This document shows, piece by piece, positions 24,395 to 33,957 of a DNA stretch of 41,319 nucleotides. Position numbers and translations under genes: made by a program. The notes beneath the pieces were generated by a model, which did not search any database, was not told the DNA's origin, and saw nothing but the letters and a program-made list of their open reading frames with translations. Origin of the DNA: Treponema sp. (GTDB taxonomy: Bacteria; Spirochaetota; Spirochaetia; Treponematales; Breznakiellaceae); assembly GCA_031257385.1 (NCBI GenBank), contig JAIROT010000022.1, forward strand, positions 1 through 41,319, written 5' to 3'. How positions within the stretch are numbered: position 1 is the first letter of the stretch; each line of letters begins with the position of its first letter.

Positions 24395-26668
24395 ATGTCT
24401 GTAACGCGCAAAATTGAGCTGCTGGCCCCCGCCGGCAGTCCCGAAGCGCTGGACGCCGCCATTGGCGAAGGGGCCGACGCGGTGTATCTGGGGCTGAAAA
24501 ATTTCAATGCCCGGATGCGGAGCGTCAACTTTACCTATTCCCAGTTTGAAAGCGCCCTGCGCTCTTTGCGCCGGATGGGGAAAAAGCTATACGTTACGGT
24601 AAACACGGTCTTTGAACAGCGGGAAGCGGACCGTATGTACCAGTTTCTCAACTACCTGGCCGCAGCGGGGCCGGACGCGCTTATTGTGCAGGACTTTGGG
24701 GTTATCTCCATGGTCCGCTCGGAGTTTCCTTCCCTCAAGCTCCACGCCTCTACCCAGATGAACATAGCTTCCGCGCGGGGGGCCAACGCCCTTTCCAGAC
24801 ACGGCGTATCCCGTGTAGTGCTGGCAAGGGAACTCAACCTGGCCGAGCTGCGGAACATTAGAAGTGAAACCAATCTGGAACTGGAAGTTTTTGTACACGG
24901 CGCCCTCTGTGTCAGCGCTTCCGGAATCTGTCTTTTTTCCAGCTACCTGGGAGGCAAATCCGCCAACCGGGGCATGTGCACCCAGGCCTGCCGCCGCCTG
25001 TACCACCGCAGCGCCGAAGGCGGCTTTGCCCCTGAAACCGGCTACTACTTCAGCCCCGGCGACTTGCAGCTTTTGGAACGCCTGCCCGATCTTGCCGAAG
25101 CCGGAATTAACTCACTCAAAATTGAAGGCCGGATGAAAAGCGCCGACTATGTAGGCACGGTAGTTTCCGCCTACCGGCCGGTGTTAGACGCCCTCGCCGG
25201 AAGAAATGAGGGGCAAATCAGGCTGAATATTCAGAAGGGGCAGGAAATTCTTCGAGGCGATTTTGCCCGATCCAAGACGCGGTTTTATTTTGAGGCCGCT
25301 TTCGCAGCGGAAACACCCGCGGGGGAAAGCCCGCCGGCATCAGCGGCCGCCGGTATTGATTGGCTGAATCCGCTTCAGGACGGCGGTACCGGTATCAGTC
25401 TGGGCGCGATTCAAAAGGTAAAAGGCGCGGGGGATGAACGGCGGGCTTTGGTTTCCCCGGATGATTTTGCTTCTCCCTGCCCTGTTGCGGGAGATTCGAT
25501 TCGCCTGCACCGCAGGGATGATTCAGAGCGGGTCTCCCACAAGCTAAAGTTTGCCGGGCCTGCCGTACACGGTGAACGCGGTTACTGGATTTCCATCCCT
25601 GAAAATTTTGATATAGGGGACCGGGTCTATCTTATTCAAACCAAAGTTACGTCGAAACGCTATAAACCGATTATTTCCCATAACGCTGCGGGCAGCGGCC
25701 GCGGGCCGGGCAGGGAGAAGGCACCTTTCCCTAAACTGCAAAAACCGCGAAAGGAAACGAAAGACGGCGCCGGGGCAAAGCGCGGCAAGCCCATAAAGAC
25801 CGGCGGCGTTTTTCCCGAAGGACTCTATGTGGCCCTTTCCCGAATCGGGGACCTCTACATCATACAGTCTTCCCGGCCCGAAAAAGTGATGCTCACCCTT
25901 TCCCGCAAAAACGCCGCCTGTTTATTGGCGGATAACAAAGCGCCCTTGCCTTTTAAGCCCGCCGAGATCATTCTGATACTGGACCCGTTTTTTCCCCAGG
26001 ACGCGGCGGAAGCGATGGCGGCGGAAATCAGCGGACTCATTGAACGGGGTTACCGGCAGTTTGTGCTGAATAACCTGGGACATTTTTCCCTGTTTCGGGG
26101 CAGCGATAAGCGAAACGGTGATATCCGCTCCAAGGTTCAGCTTGTCGCCGGTCCCTGGCTGTATATGTTCAACGCCTGGTCGCTTTCTTTTGTTTCTTCC
26201 CTGGGAGCGGACGGATTTGTCTCCCCTCTGGAGAACAACCGGCAAAACCTGGAACGGACACTGGGCATGGACAGGGGAAGCCGTTCTTCGCATAAGGGCG
26301 GCTGGCCGCGCTCCGTTTTTTTTGTCCCGGTCTTCGCGTGGCCTTCATTGTTCCGCATCCGGGCGGACATCGGCGCCGTTTATGATTTTGATTCGTTTTC
26401 AGATAACAGGGGCGAAATTTTTTCCCTCATCACCGGCCGCGAAGGATCGCTGGTGATTCCCGAAAAACCTTTTTCAATAGTCGACAAGATCCCCTTCCTC
26501 AGGGAAGCGGGCTTCGGCCGCTTTATCATTGATCTTTCCGGTCCTGTTTTAAGAAAAGGGGATTACCGCGATCTGATGCGGGCCGTAAAAGAAGGCGCTC
26601 CCCTGCCCCGGAGCAGCCGCTTTAACTGGAAGGACGGATTCTACTCAACGGACATGATTGGAGGCTGA
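24395..26668 (+). CDS. Peptidase U32 family protein
   Basis: IELLAPAGSPEALDAAIGEGADAVYLGLKNFNARMRS and U32 signature ELEVFVHGALCVSASGICLFSSYLGGKSANRGMCTQACR. Confidence 0.92.
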   Translation: MSVTRKIELLAPAGSPEALDAAIGEGADAVYLGLKNFNARMRSVNFTYSQFESALRSLRRMGKKLYVTVNTVFEQREADRMYQFLNYLAAAGPDALIVQDFGVISMVRSEFPSLKLHASTQMNIASARGANALSRHGVSRVVLARELNLAELRNIRSETNLELEVFVHGALCVSASGICLFSSYLGGKSANRGMCTQACRRLYHRSAEGGFAPETGYYFSPGDLQLLERLPDLAEAGINSLKIEGRMKSADYVGTVVSAYRPVLDALAGRNEGQIRLNIQKGQEILRGDFARSKTRFYFEAAFAAETPAGESPPASAAAGIDWLNPLQDGGTGISLGAIQKVKGAGDERRALVSPDDFASPCPVAGDSIRLHRRDDSERVSHKLKFAGPAVHGERGYWISIPENFDIGDRVYLIQTKVTSKRYKPIISHNAAGSGRGPGREKAPFPKLQKPRKETKDGAGAKRGKPIKTGGVFPEGLYVALSRIGDLYIIQSSRPEKVMLTLSRKNAACLLADNKAPLPFKPAEIILILDPFFPQDAAEAMAAEISGLIERGYRQFVLNNLGHFSLFRGSDKRNGDIRSKVQLVAGPWLYMFNAWSLSFVSSLGADGFVSPLENNRQNLERTLGMDRGSRSSHKGGWPRSVFFVPVFAWPSLFRIRADIGAVYDFDSFSDNRGEIFSLITGREGSLVIPEKPFSIVDKIPFLREAGFGRFIIDLSGPVLRKGDYRDLMRAVKEGAPLPRSSRFNWKDGFYSTDMIGG

Positions 26669-26674
26669 CAAAAA

Positions 26675-26738
26675 GGAATGAGAAGCGGGTATGAGACTCA
26701 CACGTAAAAAGTTTCCCGCTTCCCATTCCGGATTTTTT
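26675..26738. terminator. Bidirectional rho-independent terminator between U32 peptidase and ssb
   Basis: GGAATGAGAAGCGGG (26675-26689) pairs with CCCGCTTCCCATTCC (26715-26729), one mismatch; T-run on each strand outside the stem. Confidence 0.8.
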
Positions 26739-27154
26739 TAGAACGCTGCCGCTTCAAGCTCCCCGGCCATGACGGGGAGGGGATTGGCTTCCCTGTTTAA
26801 TTCGGCGCCTTCATCCGCGTCTTTCTTGAAGTCCGGACGAAACTCCACATGTTCGGCCACGATGGTTACTTTGGAGTGAGGCTTCCCGTCCGATCCGTCC
26901 CAGCGCTCCTGTTTCAGGCGGCCCACCACCCGGACTCCCCGGCCCTTGCGGCCCAGATTGCTGCAAGCCTCTGCAAGCTTTGCCCATGTTTCGACGTCGA
27001 AGAACGAAACTTCTTTTTCAAATCCTGAATCTTGTTTATAGAAACGATTTGCGGCGAGAGTGAAGGTACAGACCGGCGTTCCCTTCTGGGTTGACCTAAG
27101 CAGCGGATCCCGTACCAAATTCCCTTCGATTAAAATTGAGTTAAGGTTGTTCAT
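26738..27154 (-). CDS. ssb: Single-stranded DNA-binding protein
   Basis: MNNLNSILIEGNLVRDPLLRSTQKGTPVCTFTLAANRFYKQDSGFEKEVSFFDVETWAKLAEAC...VVGRLKQERWDGSDGKPHSKVTIVAEHVEFRPDF (OB-fold). Confidence 0.93.
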   Translation of the reverse strand: MNNLNSILIEGNLVRDPLLRSTQKGTPVCTFTLAANRFYKQDSGFEKEVSFFDVETWAKLAEACSNLGRKGRGVRVVGRLKQERWDGSDGKPHSKVTIVAEHVEFRPDFKKDADEGAELNREANPLPVMAGELEAAAF

Positions 27155-27392
27155 AATTGCCTTCTCTAAAATGGTGTTCCGGCGGCACAAAACCGCAGGC
27201 CATGGATTTCAAAAATTGAATTTCCATGAATGTACCCTATATATGGCGCGGAAATGCGGGCCGCTTTAGTGAATCGTGAAAAATCTCAAAAATTGCAGAA
27301 ATAATCTTCTATCTTTTAACTCCTCGCTTTGTGTAATTGCATTATCAGTGCAGACATGGTAAAATACAAAACAAACAAACTTCCGGGGGCTT

Positions 27393-29201
27393 TTGATAAA
27401 CGTAAGCGTTATTTCCGGCGAAAATAAAGTTCAGAAGATCAGCATGCCCGAAGGGGGAGCTCTGCTTGCGGCGCTGCGGGCCGCCGGTGTCTACCTGCCC
27501 GCCATCTGCGGTGGGCGGGGGACCTGCGGAAAGTGCCGGATCAGGGTAAAGTCCGGCGCGCTGCCGGTAAGTACCGCCGACGAGGCCTGTTTTTCGCGGG
27601 CGGAACTTGACGAGGGCTGGCGGCTTGCCTGCGCCGCTTTTCCCGCCGGAAGCCTCACGGTGCAAATTCCCGAAAGCGGGGAGGGGCAGTTTTCCTCCGT
27701 CGACAATTTTGAACAGCCTCGCCCGGCAGGCCGCCGGTCCGGCGAGGCGTTTGAGCCGCAAAAAAGCCCGCGGAGTTTTGCCGTCCAGCTTGCCGACGCG
27801 GGCTTAACCGGAAGCGTCCCGCAGGGCGCGGCCGGGAGGCTCTCGTTTTCGGAGTTGCGGGAAGCGTCAAAACTGGCCGCTCCCGTGCCGGAAGGGGGCT
27901 TTCAGGTGTACCGTGACCGTGGCAGGATCGTCCGCATCGGCGGCGGTTCCGAGCCCCTGTACGCCGCCGCCGTTGACATAGGGACTACCACCCTTGGCTT
28001 TGCCCTGGTGGATCTGCGGAGCGGAGCGGTCGCCGGCCGTCTTTCGGCGGTGAACAGGCAGCGGGAATTTGGCGGCGACGTGATCTCCCGAATCGGGCGG
28101 GCCAACAGCGGCGACCTTTCCCCCCTGAGCCGCTGTGTGCGGAAGCAAATCACCGAAGGAATAACCGCCCTCTGCGATGAGTCGGAGGCAGAGGCGCGGG
28201 ATATCTGCAAAATCGCCATTGCGGGTAACACCACCATGCTGCATCTTCTGCTGGGCCTCTCCTGCCAAACGCTGGGGAAAACGCCCTTTACGCCGGTAAC
28301 ACTGGACACGGTTTTTTTGAACTTTCGGGAAATTACCGAAAGCGATTTACCTTCTCCGGAGTCGCCGCCGGCCTGTGAAACGGTGATTCTGCCGGGTATT
28401 TCCACCTATGTGGGGGCGGATATTGCCGCGGGCCTGCTTTTCGTGGAGCCGCATAAAAGCGGGGCGCCGGCGGTGTTTTTGGACATAGGTACCAACGGCG
28501 AGATGGCCCTTGCGCACAAGGGGAAGATACTCTGTACCGCCACCGCGGCCGGCCCCGCTTTTGAAGGGGGGAATATCCTCTGGGGAACCGGCAGCGTGCC
28601 CGGGGCGATTTCGCGGGTGCGGTTCAGGGACGGGATATTTGAGGCGGATACCATCGGCGGCAAGTCCCCCTTGGGGATCTGCGGCTCCGGCGTTGTGGAC
28701 ACGGTGTACCAGGGGCTTAAATACGGGTATATCCAGCCCTCGGGCAGATTTACCGAAAAAGTGAGGGAAGAGGGGATTGTGCTTGCCAGGGCGGGTGACG
28801 GGCGGGATATTGTGTTCTGTCAGAAAGATGTGCGGGAATTGCAGCTCGGTAAAAGCGCCATCCGTTCCGGCCTTGACGCCCTCCTCAATTATACGGGCCT
28901 CGCCTATGAGGACATACAGACCCTGTACATTGCCGGAGGCTTCGGTTTTAACCTCTGCATGGAAAGCGCCGCCGGAATCGGGCTTATCCCCGAAGCGCTG
29001 CTTCCCAGGGTTTCGCTTATAGGGAACAGCGCCTTGGGCGGCGCGGTCAAGTATCTCCTCAGCCCGGAAAACGACGAAACACTCCGCCGGATAATCGCTC
29101 AGTCGGAGGAATTCAGCCTTCCGGAGGACAAGTATTTTAACGCTCATTTTATCGACAATGTTACTTTCGAGTCCGGCGGGGCAGGGCAGGGACTTGCATA
29201 A
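27393..29201 (+). CDS. N-terminal 2Fe-2S ferredoxin + ASKHA ATPase (DUF4445) protein; corrinoid activation/regeneration-type
   Basis: CGGRGTCGKCRIRV...LAC cluster motif; AAVDIGTTTLGFALVDL, IAGNTTMLHLLLGLS, FLDIGTNGEMALAHKGKI; TTG start. Confidence 0.88.
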   Translation: MINVSVISGENKVQKISMPEGGALLAALRAAGVYLPAICGGRGTCGKCRIRVKSGALPVSTADEACFSRAELDEGWRLACAAFPAGSLTVQIPESGEGQFSSVDNFEQPRPAGRRSGEAFEPQKSPRSFAVQLADAGLTGSVPQGAAGRLSFSELREASKLAAPVPEGGFQVYRDRGRIVRIGGGSEPLYAAAVDIGTTTLGFALVDLRSGAVAGRLSAVNRQREFGGDVISRIGRANSGDLSPLSRCVRKQITEGITALCDESEAEARDICKIAIAGNTTMLHLLLGLSCQTLGKTPFTPVTLDTVFLNFREITESDLPSPESPPACETVILPGISTYVGADIAAGLLFVEPHKSGAPAVFLDIGTNGEMALAHKGKILCTATAAGPAFEGGNILWGTGSVPGAISRVRFRDGIFEADTIGGKSPLGICGSGVVDTVYQGLKYGYIQPSGRFTEKVREEGIVLARAGDGRDIVFCQKDVRELQLGKSAIRSGLDALLNYTGLAYEDIQTLYIAGGFGFNLCMESAAGIGLIPEALLPRVSLIGNSALGGAVKYLLSPENDETLRRIIAQSEEFSLPEDKYFNAHFIDNVTFESGGAGQGLA

Positions 29202-29255
29202 AGTACGGACAAGGGCTTAGAAGGTGTTAAACCCTTGAGCGCAGCCATTTTTTGA

Positions 29256-29345
29256 GAACAACCACCCCTTCAGGCGGGGTTGTTGATTCGAAAATCTGGT
29301 TTAATACCCCGCCCTTGATGCTGCGCAAGCAGCTGCTCTGCCGCG
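29256..29345 (+). repeat. Family B repeat: hairpin plus GGTTTAATACC segment
   Basis: GAACAACCACCCCTTCAGGCGGGGTTGTTGATTCGAAAATCTGGTTTAATACCCCGCCCTTGATGCTGCGCAAGC, about 43/45 match to 34819-34863. Confidence 0.8.
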
Positions 29346-29443
29346 GTTCAAACAACGCGCTTCATTGATACGCTGCCGCATTAATGATATTATAGAAGCG
29401 AACTGTGGGGCTGTGTCCCTTAAAAAAACAAAAGGAGCTGACT

Positions 29444-30442
29444 ATGGACAAATTACGGATGGGGGTTTTGGGATGTTCCCGTCACTATGAACTGAGGGTA
29501 GCCCTGCCGCTCAGATCGTCTCTGCTGGTAGAGCCTTATGCCGTGGCGTCAAGAAACGAAGCGAAGGCAAAGGAATTTGCGGATAAACTTGACTTTCCCA
29601 AAGCCTACGGCGCCTACGGGGACTTGCTCGCCGATCCCGCTGTCGATTTTGTGTATATTCCGCTGCCCAATCATCTGCACCTGGAATATATCAAAAAAAC
29701 CGCCGATGCGGGAAAGCCGGTGCTGTGCGAAAAGCCTATATGTTTGAACGCGAAAGAAGCGGCGGAAGCGGCGGCCTATTGCCAAAGCCGGAATGTTCCC
29801 CTCATGGAAGCCTTTATGTACCGCTTCCATCCCCAATGGGTGCGGGCAAAGGAAATTGTCGTTGCGGGGGAAATCGGCGAACTGCTGGCCGTTCACGGCC
29901 ATTTTTCCTATTCCAACAAGGACGGGAACAACATACGCAACAGGGCGGACGCGGGCGGCGGCGCGATTTATGACATCGGCTGCTATACCGCCTCAAGCGC
30001 CCGTTATCTGTTTGGCCGGGAACCCGCCAGGGTAACATCTACCCTTATTCGGGACCCTTCGTTCAAAACCGATATTCTGGTTTCCGCGATACTCGATTTT
30101 GGGGAAGGCAGGACCGCGACCTTTACTATCGGTACGCAGATGCACCCCGGCCAGCGGGTGGACGCCGTTGGAAGCGACGGCAGCCTTTCCATAGAGGTGC
30201 CCTTCAACATGTACCCGGATGTTCCCGGCAAAGTTACTGTTTCCACCGGCGTAGGCCGACGCTTAATTGAAACGGAAATTGCCGATCAGTATTTGCTGGA
30301 ATTTGACGCCTATGCCGGATCGATCATTCAGCAGAGGGAAGCTCCCACCCCGGTTTCGGACGCAATCGCCAACATGGCGGTACTGGACGCCCTCTTCAAG
30401 TCCGCGGCAAGCGGCGCATGGGAAACAGTACAGAAGTATTGA
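29444..30442 (+). CDS. Gfo/Idh/MocA family oxidoreductase
   Basis: MDKLRMGVLGCSRHYELRVALP...DFVYIPLPNHLHLEYIKKTADAGKPVLCEKPICLNAKEAAE...EAFMYRFHPQW; RBS aaaggag. Confidence 0.92.
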   Translation: MDKLRMGVLGCSRHYELRVALPLRSSLLVEPYAVASRNEAKAKEFADKLDFPKAYGAYGDLLADPAVDFVYIPLPNHLHLEYIKKTADAGKPVLCEKPICLNAKEAAEAAAYCQSRNVPLMEAFMYRFHPQWVRAKEIVVAGEIGELLAVHGHFSYSNKDGNNIRNRADAGGGAIYDIGCYTASSARYLFGREPARVTSTLIRDPSFKTDILVSAILDFGEGRTATFTIGTQMHPGQRVDAVGSDGSLSIEVPFNMYPDVPGKVTVSTGVGRRLIETEIADQYLLEFDAYAGSIIQQREAPTPVSDAIANMAVLDALFKSAASGAWETVQKY

Positions 30443-30503
30443 AAACGGAAGGGCCTTTCCGCTGTTCGAAAGTCTGGAATACCCCGCCGAACCTCCGGTT
30501 TGG

Positions 30504-30520
30504 GCTTCCCGCGCGGAAGC
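30504..30520 (-). terminator. Short hairpin immediately after the ydbC-like gene
   Basis: GCTTCC-cgcgc-GGAAGC directly 3' of the TGA on the minus strand. Confidence 0.4.
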
Positions 30521-30754
30521 TCATTCTTTCTGCTTGGTCAGCGCGGCCGTAAGTAACTCCACCAGCCTGGCCGCTTCTTCCAAAGTAAGCGTAAGGCCCT
30601 TCCCCATTTTTTCATGCCCCTGCGCCCAGTCCCTCACATCAAGCTTGGGCGCTCTGCCGTTCCAGGAAACCATATTCAGCTCTTTTTTCCAGCCGCCACT
30701 TCCCTCGGAAACAACGCCGAAATGTTTAACAATATTGAAAGTAATATCGGCCAT
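30521..30754 (-). CDS. YdbC/PC4-like ssDNA-binding-type small protein
   Basis: MADITFNIVKHFGVVSEGSGGWKKELNMVSWNGRAPKLDVRDWAQGHEKMGKGLTLTLEEAARLVELL, typical YdbC-family pattern. Confidence 0.8.
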   Translation of the reverse strand: MADITFNIVKHFGVVSEGSGGWKKELNMVSWNGRAPKLDVRDWAQGHEKMGKGLTLTLEEAARLVELLTAALTKQKE

Positions 30755-31020
30755 ACAAACTCCACAGCATACAATCAGGCCGCCCGCGGCCCCGGATTTA
30801 TAGTATACCACCAAAAGGCGTTTCAGTGACTACCCCGTGGGGCAGGGGTTTCCCATAGCTCCAATTCGTGGTTAAACCGGGAATTCTCCAAAGGCATAAT
30901 TTCCTTCGAAATATACGCTTGAAAACATGTAAAAACATGTAATAAAACTTGTTGAAAATGGTTTATTCAGATATACTCTTATTCAAGAGAGACCTATTTC
31001 AATTCTTAAAGGAGAGGCTG

Positions 31021-32319
31021 ATGAAAATAAAAAGCGGATTTGGGTTTTTAGTGGTGCTATTGCTTGTTTTGGCGGGTGTTTCCTGTAAATCGGCGCCGCC
31101 TGCGGCTGAGGAGACGCCGTCCGCCGCCGCACCGGAGAGTGCGCCCGCTCCGGCGCAGCCGGCGGGACCGTCCCAGGCTTCCCTTGACGCCCTGCAAAAG
31201 GCCGCCGCCAGGGCGGAAGCGGCCCGGCAAAGGGCTGTTGATTTTGAAAGCCCGTCCTATTTCCCCAGTGATTGGGAAAGCGCCGAGGCCCGGTATACGG
31301 CAGCCGGCGGTCTTCCCAAAGGCGCCGACGCCGAGATTCAGGGGGCGGCTGCCGCGCTTGAAGCCTCCGCGGATGCTTTTGACGAGCTTTTCAACAAGAC
31401 CATTCCCCTCTATGCCCAGGCGCGGGAAGACGAGGTAATGGCCGCCAGGGACGCGCTTATCGCCACCGGCGTGACCGCTTCTTTTCCCGAATATCTGCGG
31501 GAAGTTGACGAGTCCGCCCTCATTGCGGTCAGTCAGTATGGGGAAGGGGATTATTATGCCGCTAGGGATACCGCCGCCGGCGCCCTGGGAAGGTATGAGG
31601 CCTTGAAAGTGGCCGCCGACGCATGGCTGACGCGGGACGCGCTTATCGCCACCGGCGTACCCGATTTCTTTCCGGAGTATCTGGAGGAAGTTGACGGATC
31701 TGCCCTCATTGCGGCGAGTCAGTACGAGGCGGGGGATTATGCCGCTGCGAAAGATACCGCCTCCGACACGCTGAAAAAGTATCAGGCATTGAAAACGGCC
31801 GCCGATGCGTGGCTGGCCCGGCAGGAAATAATTGAGAACGGTTTTACGGACAGTAACAGCGAGGGCCTTGCCTACGCGGACGATGCCGGTCTGGCCGCGG
31901 CAGACGCCTATTTCACGGGGGATATTGACTCGGCGCTGAGAAACGCCGGGGAAGCCCTGCGCCGTTATAACCAGGTACTGGCCGTTGCCTGGGCCGGCCA
32001 TGTGGCGGAACTGGGAGAGGCGGCGAGAAAGGCCCGCCAGGCCGCGCTGGACCTTAAGGCCAATGTTGCGGTTAGGGATGTTTTTGCCGAAGGCGAAGGG
32101 TTTTATACCCGGGCAGGAGCGGCCCTGCGGATCGGCAGCTATAAAGATGCGGCGGGCTTTTACAGCCAGTCAGAGGGTATCTTTCTGACAGCGGGCCAGT
32201 CCGCCGTGGAAAAGCGCCGGCTTGCCGATGAGGCCATCAGGGAAGCGGAAAGAAGGATAGGGGAGAGCGATGAGGCCGCCTGGCAGGCCGAATTACTAAT
32301 CCAGGGAGGAGCTATATGA
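31021..32319 (+). CDS. Lipoprotein with three about 62-residue imperfect tandem repeats
   Basis: MKIKSGFGFLVVLLLVLAGVSCKSAPPA lipobox; RBS aaaggagaggctg; repeats RDALIATGV...FPEYLxEVDxSALIAxSQY... Confidence 0.8.
   Translation: MKIKSGFGFLVVLLLVLAGVSCKSAPPAAEETPSAAAPESAPAPAQPAGPSQASLDALQKAAARAEAARQRAVDFESPSYFPSDWESAEARYTAAGGLPKGADAEIQGAAAALEASADAFDELFNKTIPLYAQAREDEVMAARDALIATGVTASFPEYLREVDESALIAVSQYGEGDYYAARDTAAGALGRYEALKVAADAWLTRDALIATGVPDFFPEYLEEVDGSALIAASQYEAGDYAAAKDTASDTLKKYQALKTAADAWLARQEIIENGFTDSNSEGLAYADDAGLAAADAYFTGDIDSALRNAGEALRRYNQVLAVAWAGHVAELGEAARKARQAALDLKANVAVRDVFAEGEGFYTRAGAALRIGSYKDAAGFYSQSEGIFLTAGQSAVEKRRLADEAIREAERRIGESDEAAWQAELLIQGGAI
31450..31821 (+). repeat. Tandem 186-bp coding repeat (two well-conserved units; a diverged third follows)
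   Basis: GACGCGCTTATCGCCACCGGCGT at 31450 and again at 31636, with homologous following sequence. Confidence 0.85.
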
Positions 32320-33167
32320 GCCGCCGTATTAATCTTGTGTTAATCGTTGTCGTTTTTGCCGGCGTACAGCCTTTATTCGCCCAGTATGCGCTTGCGGAGC
32401 CTGAGCTGCCGGCCTCGCTTTGGTCCGCCACTTTCATCGCCGCCGAGGACGAGGGTACGATTGTGCCGGGGTATATCCGCAATAACCGGTATTACCTTGA
32501 GAGCCGCAGGATGAACAAGCTTGCCCAGGACACCTACGAATACGGCGATTATGATCTGTCCGCCGAATATGCCAAAGAGGCGATCCGCTATGCCCAGCTT
32601 TCGGATGAGTATGTCGCACTTCAACTTAAAATGAAGGAAGCGAATGACACCATAGCCGCCGCCAAGCAGCGCCTTGACTGGGCCGTTTCAAGCGGAGCGG
32701 CCGCTTACTTTCCTGCCGAGTATGGCCAGGCCCGGCAGTATTACGACAACAGCCTCGCGGCCCGATCCGCCGAGCAGTGGGATGAGGCCATAGCCGAAGC
32801 GCGCAGGGTTATCAATACGCTGGCCTATATCCGGGTTCCGGATACATCCGGACAGATTGGACAGGCCGAACAGATCGGGCAGACCGGACAGGACCTTGCC
32901 GGCGGCAGCAATGCCGGCGCCGGCCAGTCCTTCCTGCCGGCCCAGTACACGGTCAAGCCCTGGGCGGACTCAAGAGACTGCCTGTGGAACATTGCCGGCC
33001 GCCCCTGGGCTTACGGTGACGCCACCGAATGGCGGCTCCTGTACAACGCCAACCGGGCGAAAATGACCAATCCGGATAACCCCGACCTAATTCACCCCGG
33101 CATGGTGCTGGATATCCCCAGCATCAGAGGCGAGGAGCGCCGGGGCATGTGGAGTGAAACTAGATAG
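32316..33167 (+). CDS. LysM-domain protein with signal peptide
   Basis: C-terminal YTVKPWADSRDCLWNIAGRPWAYGDATEWRLLYNANRAKMTNPDNPDLIHPGMVLDIP; ATGA overlap with preceding lipoprotein gene. Confidence 0.85.
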   Translation: MSRRINLVLIVVVFAGVQPLFAQYALAEPELPASLWSATFIAAEDEGTIVPGYIRNNRYYLESRRMNKLAQDTYEYGDYDLSAEYAKEAIRYAQLSDEYVALQLKMKEANDTIAAAKQRLDWAVSSGAAAYFPAEYGQARQYYDNSLAARSAEQWDEAIAEARRVINTLAYIRVPDTSGQIGQAEQIGQTGQDLAGGSNAGAGQSFLPAQYTVKPWADSRDCLWNIAGRPWAYGDATEWRLLYNANRAKMTNPDNPDLIHPGMVLDIPSIRGEERRGMWSETR

Positions 33168-33750
33168 CGGACAGCGCGGAGCGGTCCCGAAAGGGGCCGT
33201 TCTGTGTCTGCCAATACAAAGCCAGGGCGCTGCCCATCAGGGCATGCAAATAGGGCGCTCGCCCCATGCCGCCTGAGACCTCGCCCTCTTCAACCAGCGC
33301 GGTTTCCACGTATTCATCCTTGTCAAGCTCCCGGGTTCCGGTATTTATTAAATCTTCGGCAAGGAAAAAATGTACGCGGTTTGACATAATCGCCGGATTG
33401 GGGCTAAATTCACCTATCTTTTGTATTTTTCCCGGCGCGTAGCCGGTTTCCTCCCGCAGTTCACGGGCCGCCGCCGCCGCGGGATCTTCGCCCGGTTCAA
33501 ACACGCCGCCGGGGAATTCCAGGCTCAGCTCCCCGGCCCCGTGCCGCCACTGCCACACCATGACAAAACGCCTGCCCTCCGGCCCATCCACAACCGGAAC
33601 AATAATAGCCCAGTCCGCGGCGTCAATAACCGTAAAGGTTCCCCGCTCATTGTCCGGTGACAGACAGCGGCTCTCCCGAATGGAAAACACCGGGCACTCA
33701 AAAACCCGTCTGCTGGCTTCCTCTCGCCAGATAAGTAATTTTTCGTTCAT
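33160..33750 (-). CDS. NUDIX hydrolase
   Basis: NUDIX box region GGVFEPGEDPAAAAARELREETGYAPGKIQKIGEF. Confidence 0.9.
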   Translation of the reverse strand: MNEKLLIWREEASRRVFECPVFSIRESRCLSPDNERGTFTVIDAADWAIIVPVVDGPEGRRFVMVWQWRHGAGELSLEFPGGVFEPGEDPAAAAARELREETGYAPGKIQKIGEFSPNPAIMSNRVHFFLAEDLINTGTRELDKDEYVETALVEEGEVSGGMGRAPYLHALMGSALALYWQTQNGPFRDRSALSAI

Positions 33751-33812
33751 GGCATACAATAACGCGGTAAAAAATAATAGGCAATGAGCCTCCGCGCGGT
33801 ATCTGGAACGCG

Positions 33813-33895
33813 GCAGCCTGTCGCGCGTAAGTTTTTACCTTACTTCGTATCGCAAAAACCGCGATTTACGGGCTGCTTACTCAGTTTGCAGGGTT
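33813..33895 (+). repeat. Family A' repeat
   Basis: GCAGCCTGTCGCGCGTAAG...CGCAAAAACCGCGATTTACGGGCTGCTTACTCAGTTTGCAGGGT; GCAGCC pairs with GGCTGC. Confidence 0.75.
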
Positions 33896-33957
33896 ATTGC
33901 GTTTTACCTTTTGTTTTTTTATTATTGAAGTAACGGAAGAAAAACAGGGGGACTTGT

